Assembly: GCA_023055505.1 (NCBI GenBank)
Contig: JALIRH010000014.1
Location: 12,543,501-12,607,500, forward strand
DNA: 64,000 bases
DNA from: Callipepla californica brunnescens
Lineage: Eukaryota > Chordata > Aves > Galliformes > Odontophoridae
Direction of reading: 5' to 3'
In this document: piece by piece, positions 55,901 to 64,000 of the stretch
Layout of the letters: each line of letters begins with the position of its first letter
How positions within the stretch are numbered: the stretch's first letter is position 1
Program-made: the position numbers and the translations under genes
The notes under the pieces: generated by a model
What the model saw: the letters and a program-made list of their open reading frames with translations, nothing else
Database searches by the model: none
Told to the model about the DNA's origin: nothing

Positions 55901-58638
55901 ATAAAAAGAGAGTTAAAACAAACATAGCTGTTAAATAAAAGATCCAGGTACCAAAGAGCAAAATTTAATGAAAGCCAAAACTGTTAAATATGGATTCTTG
56001 TTGAGAAAAAATGTCAATGTCTTTTAAGAGTTTTACCATTACTCTATTTTTAAGAAAAGTGTAGTAAAAATACATATTACAAGTTAACATTTTTCCACGC
56101 TTTTGTCCTATTCCTCTTTTTTTTTTTTTTTTCCTATTTTTTTTTTTAACCCCGACACTGATCAAAAGCCTTTGAAGACCGCATCCCACATCTTCATGTC
56201 ACAGGCGGCCAGTCCTGGCACAGGCGCACTGCTTCCCACGATGCCATCGATGTCTGCCTGCCCAGCTGGGCTCCCTGTGGCCCAGGGATCATGTCTTTGT
56301 AGGAGGACAGAGCACTGAGGGGCTTGGCAGCCTTCTCTGGGATGGGGCAAGAGCTGGGACAGGAGATGCCTCTGAGAGCTGTAGACGTGGAAGCAGGCTA
56401 GCTTGAGGGATTGCTCTGACCATGTTAGTGCTTACACAGAACTGAAGTTAAAATTAAGGAAAGTGGATTAAAAATTGTGATAACCAACACAAAGTGAGCT
56501 GTAGAGGTGTTTGGAGCAGCTGATGACAGAACTTATGTTTGGTGATGAGAGGTGAAGACCACAAGGGTTTCCAGCAGCGGAGAGAGGAAAACACACTGGC
56601 ACAAGACATGCTGTGCCTGAGCTTCAGACCTTGACTCTTTGACTCGCTGGTGTCCAAAGTGTTGCAAGACAAGCAGGTAGATGGAACAGATGCTTTGGGC
56701 CAGGCTGGTGTTGAAGGCGGTAAACGTATTGCTCTGCAGAGTACACTAATGGAAACTGGTGTTCAGGCAGTTTCCAGCCCTGTGGACAGCTGCGTGGACA
56801 GATCCTCCTCGTAGTTTTGTGCCACTCATTTGCCTGCGTAACTTTGTCTTCACGTGCATCTCTTCCTTTTCTGCTCCTCACGTGCCATGTTGCAGGAAGG
56901 AAAAAAAAAAAAGAGAGAAAAAAGCAGTTCAGAATGCTCCAACAGCAGCTCAGTCCCCGGGCAGGTGTTTGCTGAGTCCTGTGTGAAGTTTTGAACTTTA
57001 TGTGCCATCAGTGATGGAACAAGGCTGAGTGGATTCACTGTGGTCCCTGCCCCGCACATCTCCTCTAGCTCTAGATACTCCCCTGGTGATTCTTCGCTTC
57101 TGGGGAAGCATCTCAGGCCCACCACGATGGGAAGTGTTTGTCCATGCCAAAAATTCACAGAATTAATCTTCTGTGTGGTTCCGGAAAGCCATTCTTGTCC
57201 CTTTGATCTTCTGTAGCTGGGCTCCCAGCTGCCTGTTCCTCAGCGTGGGTTTCTGCAATACCGAGTTTGGTGTCAGCAATCTGCTCTCCTGGTTTGGGGA
57301 TACTTCCCCTCCCTAAGGATACACGACTGGGAATCTGCTACTTTTGGCTTTGTACCCAGAGAACAGGCGACAGCTTGACAGGAAGGCTAAGTCTGACCAG
57401 CTCTGATGCAGTCATATGTCATGGGTGCTTGAATGAAGCTCTTATAGGATCTCAATGTTTGCTTCAGCAGTTCCTTCCAGATAGCCATTCTGGCCAACTG
57501 TCTAAAATATGTCCCTTTTAATTAGAAAAATGGCCATAAAGGGATTTCAGAGCAAAAAGGTTGGGATATTCCCATTGCAGCCCCATGACTTCTAGTATGT
57601 TTTACTGGTTAATAGGCAGCCATCTAGAACTGGATGTCTTGAGATGATCTATTCCCGGCTCAAGGTGGTTCCCTTATGTGACCACCAAAAAGGGAGCACA
57701 CACAGAAGCTAAGCAATGAAGAAATGGTTCACAATTGCTTATTAGCCCCCAGTAACCTAGGCGGGAGAGTGGCATGTAAGGGGAATACTGCATTTATCTT
57801 CTCTCTTCCACAAACAGCAGCTATCGTGATCTTAGACCAGCCGTCTGCTCTCATATGCCATGCATGATTCTCTCTTCTCCAGGCACACGATCCTTCTCTT
57901 GAACTGCCACTCATCATCCATGGAAGAATTATCACTTTAGGTTACCTGGGGTTTCCAAACTCACTCACATCTTTGCCCCTGTAAGACAACCTCATGTTCT
58001 TTTTCAGTTTCTTCTTGCATCGAGTCCTTCCTGTTGCAGGGAGAGCTATTCGCAGCTCTGTCTGCCTTGTTGCAATAACTCCACACCCCGAATTCACAAC
58101 AGAATCACGATAGACAAAAGGGGTTGACGTTGACCCTGCTGGGAGTTCAACTTGTCATTCATTGGAATTTCTTTTTGCTGTTAGTAGCTCAGATATTATG
58201 GTTTGCATCCCAAACCAAACCAGATTAAAGGGCTGAGCAGGGAAAGGGGAAAGGACTGATGTTACCCTGACACCACAGGAATTAGTAAGAAAAAATGTAT
58301 ATATTGCACACACTAAGACTTATTAACAACCAAGTTAAAACAAAATGGCATAGTCCTCATTAGTGTTCCAGTGGTTCTTTGATCAGGGATGGTTCACGAG
58401 TCTCTTAAATCCCATTATGCTCTCCTTATTGCAGTACAGACCTGTTTCTGTTCTCCTGCCAGTGGATCTGTTTGCAAAAGAAAAAAGGGAAATAGATTTG
58501 ATTTCCTCGAGAAGATCCATCCAATTGTCCCTTCTGTCATCGTCATTTGTCTTGTTGGTGTTGGGTTTGTTTTTGGCTCTGGAGGGGGTGGAGTTGGGCT
58601 GTCCCTGCTCTCACCCAGGCAATGGTTCAAAAGGCCAA

Positions 58639-60722
58639 TTATAATCCCGTAGCTCCCAGGGACATGCCAGTGCTGTGGCTCATGCACGGGATCGTCTGCA
58701 TGGATTTGGGGAAATCGTGGCTGACCACACGTCCGTTTTCTCCACTGCCTCCTGCTGCAGCCGGTCTGGGAAGGGTTGATGTCCGTATGGCTTCGTTGAT
58801 TGATTGCTGTGGGATTAAACAAAAACCCTTTTTAGGAAAGACGGGGGGGTCTCCCCCTGTCCTCAGCAATGTTGGAGAAATTACAGTACAAAAAAAAAAT
58901 ATGCCTTCTGCACCTGCTCTGTTAATTCACACCTCTTCTACATTCAGAATTAAATGGTTCTGCAGTAATTTGGAGTATAAAGCAGACGTGCCATATGCAA
59001 GAACTATTCAAACTTGACAACATCAGAACAATCACACTGGATCTGATCAGGGGTATTATGCACTTCCTCCCGTATGTATGCTATTACTACTCCTGTGCTG
59101 TTACGTGTGATGGGCTCTGACTCACTGCAAGCATATGTTTAACTTTCCACATGCGAGAAACCGAACGTGTGCCTTTGTTTTTGTCAACAGAGATAAGTGA
59201 GGTAGCTAGAAAATGCAAACCTAATTCAGAAAACCAAATCTCATCTTCCTGTTCCAGATACTGTCCAAAGCATTTGTTTTACGAGATCTAAGGAAATTAG
59301 TTTCTTAGAATCCTTAAAACATGAGATACATTTCTTTCTGTTTCTTTGCATTTAAGGCTAATTTCATTTTTTTATACTTTTTCTTGTCCCTGTGCTATCA
59401 CTGCTTGTAGAATTTCCTGAATCTCAATGTCAAAAAGAGTTATTGCACATTTTCAGTGAATGAAAAATGTTATTACTGCTGACAAAATGTTAAGCATGTT
59501 GTGAAACGGTGACATAAATTCCAAAGGAATGATTGCTTATTTTCTTTTCGATTGTGGGTGAGTTTCAGTGCCCAGGGAATTGAAGATCTCTCTAAATATT
59601 ATGAAATCTGCTGCATCCTTCCTATGACATACTGACTTCCATGCTCATGGGAGAGGAAAAACTGGATGCATTACTGTTACAGCTCAGATCCTGCTGCACC
59701 CTTCTGCACAATGGTATCCATGTAAGGGATCACCTCTGCTACTCATCTGAGTCTAGAAGTACTTGTCCCAGAGATGCTGCATTAAATGTGCATTCCCAAA
59801 GCTCTCAAATCTAATTCCTCTTGACAGGACACAAATTTAGGCACACCGGGAATTAGTGCTGAAATAAATCTCCTGGGCCTTAGGAAGTACTGTGCTGCTA
59901 GACCATGACAGAGTAGGGCAAAAGACATTTTAGGAGACACCAGAGCACAGTTTCTCCCTCAGAACATCCATAATTCTGACTTTGGAGACACCAAAGGCCA
60001 GGGTACCTACTTGGGAGAATGCTGTCCAACCAGGGTTCAAGGGTAGAAATCTGGCAAATGCTCTGAGCATCTGTCACTGCTGCCTACCTGCAAATAGTGC
60101 CAGCAGGATGGCAGCAGAGGGAACAACGGGATCTGATTCATTACTACACTACCCGAGTTCTATCTCGCTGTTAACTGCTTGAGTTTGGGGATTTTTTTTT
60201 TTATTGCAGTAAAGGCTGTATCACACCAACTCCAGCACACCTCATCCATGCTGCACACACATTGCCATAGCCTGCTTTAAGGAACGGCAGTGCGTTCCTG
60301 TTCCCATTTGCACTATAATTTCACTCTATTTCTGGACTTTGAATGGGTATTATGCCACATGTTTGATCTTGCATCAGCTCATGCGTTAGGGTTAGGGTTC
60401 ATTTGTGCCTCTCTTAGCTTTCTCTGGTGCTCCTATTCTTTCTAGCAATTCAAGTGATAAGGTCACTTCATTATCCCTATGTCTTTTTTTCCACCCGTGT
60501 TCTGGGCTGCATCCGTCTCTGAAGGCAGCTTTGGAGGCAGGGTGGTGTCAGAGAGAAGGTGTGAAAGGCCTGGGAATGGGTTGCCACCTTCATCCGCTTT
60601 GATTCACTTCTGGACTTGTAACAAAACTCGATTAAGGCAACCAGCATGGCTAGTCCGAGCCCACCGATGAGGATATAGAAAACCCCCGCCACATTGCTGA
60701 GACTCAGAGCGCTTGTCTTGTC
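58639..60722 (-). CDS. GRIA1: GRIA1, AMPA receptor subunit GluA1 (last two coding exons)
   Basis: GluA1 is a subunit of the postsynaptic AMPA-type glutamate-gated cation channel. Exon 60722-60588 (45 codons, acceptor ttctcttccag) encodes the end of the ligand-binding domain, the TM4 helix ([20 protein letters not shown]) and the membrane-proximal tail with [14 protein letters not shown]. That tail carries the Cys811-type palmitoylation site and the Ser816/818 PKC sites (mammalian mature numbering). Exon 58827-58639 (62 codons plus stop) encodes the rest of the tail. It keeps the Ser831 context (IPQQSINEA), the Thr840 context (RTSTLPR) and the type I PDZ ligand ATGL at the end. The Ser845 position is missing: PAAAGG follows LPR where mammals have NSGAG. 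The two exons join in phase 0. The flip/flop and all earlier exons are beyond the right edge. Confidence 0.97.
60385..60400 (+). repeat. Short telomere-like repeat
   Basis: GTTAGGGTTAGGGTTC holds two TTAGGG units in the GRIA1 intron upstream of the TM4 exon on the transcribed strand's far side. It is short enough to be chance. Confidence 0.5.
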
Positions 60723-63700
60723 CTGGAAGAGAAGAGAAGGGAGGGTGGGGAGGGCATGTGGGAAGGAGAACAACAGAATTAATATGAGATTGTTCTGGTA
60801 GAGATGCTGTACAATATAGCAATGTTGGCATTACATCATCTCCCTCTTCAAGTGAACATGTGACATTTCTAAGAACATTTTCAATTTTTAATTCGGTGTC
60901 TAGTAAATCTAATGTTTCCCTCTCACAAACAAATAAACATTTTTTCAGCAGTGTGACTTTTCGTAAAGGTTCGGGATCGCCGTTTTTCAATTATCTAACT
61001 GGAATGCTTTTACACCCACAATGTCTAGTTTAAATTATTGATTAAAGGAGAAAAGAAGTTCTCTGCCTCTGTGACATTTGCTTGTCCCTGATGTCTTGCC
61101 TGAAATAACCCATTCTCTTGGAAATGCTCATTCCTTCATTCCTAGATTGTTTCCCCCGCAAATTCTGTTGCTGAGCAACGCATCGAAATGGCTGGGTTTT
61201 CTTTCTTTCTTTTTTTTAAATTCCTTTCCTCTCCAATATTGAGGTTGAGGTGACACCTGAGCTGTTCTCACAAACGCATTTCATTTCTGTGTAATAAGAC
61301 AGTTATTTCATATGCAATCAAGAGCTGCTGATGTGTGTCTAAGCTAATTATTTGGTTTGCAGTAAGTAGGGCTATTAACGGACTGCTACTCACAGCCAGC
61401 ATTTGTGTTCTGATTTTACAATGCCTAATGAATGGTCATGGCTCTCTGGGGAAGAGGCGAGTCTTGGAACGACTCATTTCATCAGCAGGGAAACTGAGCC
61501 CCAAATCCAACCCAGATGTGACTCAGTGCCACTCTCCAATTGTAGTCTATACCAGTCTGTACCAGGTAGATTTTGGGGCATTAGGATCACTCTGGGCAGT
61601 GGTAGGATCCAGAGACTTAGCTCAGCTCCATGTACCAGGCTCTCTTCTCTAGGTTAGGCTTTCTCTTTATAGTCCACCAGGCCGAGATGCCTTGCTCCAT
61701 GCTCCTTGCTGCTCTGCAATATTGACTCGATACGCATTTCCAGTATGGATTCCCCAGAGCAGGCCCAACAGGTCACTGCCAATCTATTGGAGTGACCAGG
61801 GTTTGATCAGTGTTGTTGGTTCCACTCACTGGATAAGGGATGAAAACTGGATAAAGCTCATTGGAGATGCAGATTAGGAATAACTTGTATGACCTGTAGG
61901 CATGTCTGCAGTTGGAAATGAAGCCTTGGTGCAGTTCTTGGTGTTCCCCACTGCTCTGTGGAGATACGGATTGCTCGGTCACACATTGCTCCTTACCCTT
62001 TTAGGACAGTAGATTCATTCTCTTTCCTTGTCAGGTTTTACAATAAACAGCCCAAACTTTTTGGAAAGTACAATTTCTTAGGAAGCAGAAAGCTATACTG
62101 GATCAACAACAAAAAGGTCCAAAACCAAACACCGAAGTTTTCATGGTCAGCATTGAGTCAAGAGCAGTCATCAGGCACCAACACTGTCTTTCAGGAAAGT
62201 ACATTTTGTAAAAGGATTCTGTCTTTTGGAGAATTAGGATCTGTTGACAAAAATGATAGACCACAAAACATAGAAACATCCCAGTTTAGGTCACCTCTGC
62301 AGAGCTTTGATCACTGTAAAATTCTCTACAAGCGATCTCCTTCTGCATGCCTCACCGATTGACGCTGCTGTCAAGAGATTAATCCTGCTGCAGACGCGAT
62401 GGCCTCCACTGGTGGACATTTTTGGTTCCTCTCTTCTATGATGATCACACGCTGGTCTGTCTATAATCTTGTCGATGCTTCCTCTGTGCTCTCTCTAATG
62501 AGAGATTTCTGCAAATATCCTCTTAGTTTCTGCAGCTTTCCGTATTTGAAGGATAATATTTCTGGTCTTTTATAATCTGCCTTCATGCATTTTTTTTCTC
62601 TCAGGCTTGACTGTACTTTTGTTCAGCTATCTCTTTGCTGATTACTAGGAAAAAACTTAAGCACCAGCTGAAAAATTTAGAGAGTTTTTTTTTTTTAAGC
62701 AAAGATTTGGAAAGGCAGAGCAATTACTCTGAAAAAACAGGGTTACAACACATCATGTACTCTGCCTCTTCAAAGCCAGTCTGAAGGGGCTGCACCAGCT
62801 TGAGGGAGAGACAAAACCCCTGGAGGTGGACTGCCCTCCTTGACATCCTAATCTTTAATCCTGGTTCCTTAATGAAAAGTGCCCGATTAGCATGTGCTTA
62901 GGTGGAAAGACAGGGACAGGGAAGAAGGAAGAGCTGCCTATTTGTCTGTCTTAATAACAATTTTCAACCCGTGCTTCCAGCTTGACTTGATAGAGGGGTG
63001 GAGGTGTTCAAGATACGAAGGATCCTCAAGCTTTGTGAAAAAGCTTTAGAGAAAATGCATTAGTGCTCTTGCAAATAACCAGCACAACTGGCCATCAGGG
63101 TGACCCATGAACACGAGTCACAGGTCTCTGACTTGCAGCCATGAATCATTGGAAAACCAGGATTCATGGGAATACGTGACTTTGAAGTTTTGCTGGCCAC
63201 AGTATTCTCACAATCTCAATCCTAGTTTGTGAGTCATGGTCCAATTGGAAACAGCCTCAGCCAGATGCAAGGGTAGGAAGGTCTGGCAGCCAGAATAGGA
63301 GGGTAGAATAGGAGGGTTTCTCAAGTCTACCTCCTTCCTGAAGCCACACAAAACTGACTGTTTAGTGAGAGGAGATGACCCAAAGCAGTTAATTCCACCA
63401 GTATTTCACACTAGTTTTAGGCCTGCTGTGATTTACTTGCATTCGCTTTGCAGCAGCATTATTATTATTATAATTACTACCATCATTACTTGGACTATTT
63501 GGTTGAACTGACTCCTCTTTTCCAGCAGTAGAGAAGCCAAGGAAAGCCTGGTGAGGCACAGGAGTGGGCAGACCTGCTGGGATGGGGAGAGCAGCTGTGT
63601 TTTCCTTCGACCACCACAGTAAGATTTCTTCCAATGCAGGTCTGGGAAATGAAATTTCTCCTGTGATGTTTCTTGACTTTTTGCTCATCCTCTCTTTGTT

Positions 63701-64000
63701 CTGTTTGCTCTCCTCTCCTAGCAGGACATATACAGAGAGATTCTCTGGGTGGGAGCAGCATCTTGTCGCTTCTATCAGCTGCAGGACCTACCTATGTAAG
63801 GTAGGAGTTGGTGCGCACCGCACTGAGGCTCTGTCTGCTGCTTTGTCCCCCCTCCTGCCCTATCAGCACTCCTAATTACAAGGTCCTAAATGATGCTAAC
63901 TGCCTGAGAGGACCCCCCTCCTCTCTGCTTGGGCTCTGACACCAGCTGCTCTCCCGTGGAGCTGCCCATCACCACCAGCTTGTCAGTGGGAGTGTAAAAA
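60723..64000 (-). other. GRIA1: GRIA1 intron upstream of the TM4 exon
   Basis: This is the 5' side of the TM4 exon on the minus strand. The flip and flop exons should precede it, but no sequence encoding their diagnostic KWWYDKGEC stretch is visible on the minus strand up to 64000, so this intron exceeds 3.2 kb. It contains simple ATT-rich sequence near 63.46 kb and no other gene. Confidence 0.6.

Larger units (their letters stand above)
38750..58638. other. Gene-poor region downstream of GRIA1
   Basis: Over nearly 20 kb I find no supported protein-coding exon, tRNA or other RNA gene on either strand. It holds two CR1 fragments, G/C homopolymers, a CTCF-like motif at 46.76 kb and several AT-rich, homeodomain-motif-dense blocks listed separately. 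The part nearest 58.6 kb must include the GRIA1 3'UTR. Its end is not clear; minus-strand AATAAA occurs at 55575-55580 and ATTAAA near 57515. Confidence 0.5.

Noticed and set aside
60385..60400. Interstitial telomere repeat as a chromosome-fusion scar
   Set aside because: Only two TTAGGG units are present, too few to distinguish from chance.
60723..64000. Search for the GRIA1 flip and flop exons
   Set aside because: No minus-strand sequence encodes the conserved KWWYDKGEC stretch, so the exons lie outside the window.

Overview
This is vertebrate nuclear DNA, most likely from a galliform bird (chicken, turkey or quail type). The evidence is CR1 retroposon fragments in both orientations with the typical CR1 3' end, a Galluhop-type mariner MITE, short introns, GC-rich CpG-island promoters, and the gene order MFAP3 - FAM114A2 - ... 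- GRIA1. That order matches human 5q33 and, from general knowledge, chicken chromosome 13. There are no bacterial, phage, CRISPR or operon features.

Layout. (1) 1-7.5 kb: MFAP3 on the minus strand, with two coding exons, a long 5' intron and a 3'UTR that runs off the left edge. (2) 7.33-7.76 kb: a CpG-rich head-to-head promoter with a perfect CRE palindrome and ETS sites. (3) 7.6-17.8 kb: FAM114A2 on the plus strand, with 13 coding exons all resolved in phase (496 codons plus stop). (4) 17.8-22.0 kb: intergenic, with one probable ancient amniote repeat. (5) 22.0-22.9 kb: an unrecognised compact gene on the plus strand. It has four small exons whose phases fit, a stop and a polyA signal, and would encode a 67-residue Glu/Lys-rich protein. 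(6) 22.9-28.7 kb: intergenic, with a CR1 piece and a CTCF-like site. (7) 28.7-38.5 kb: a complete LONRF-family gene (RING-TPR-RING-LON) on the plus strand, with 12 exons and 609 codons plus stop. Its introns contain a Galluhop MITE and three CR1 pieces. (8) 38.5-58.6 kb: a gene-poor region downstream of GRIA1 with CR1 fragments, long G/C homopolymers, CTCF-like motifs and AT-rich blocks that resemble conserved non-coding elements. (9) 58.6-64 kb: the last two coding exons of GRIA1 on the minus strand (TM4 and the cytoplasmic tail). The flip/flop and earlier exons lie beyond the right edge.

The genes are independent units, not an operon. MFAP3 and FAM114A2 share a promoter region. The LONRF gene and the small unknown gene lie between FAM114A2 and GRIA1, where I know of no protein-coding gene in human. 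The most interesting points are the small acidic/basic gene at 22 kb, the extra LONRF paralogue beside an AMPA-receptor gene, and the GRIA1 tail, which lacks the residue equivalent to mammalian Ser845.
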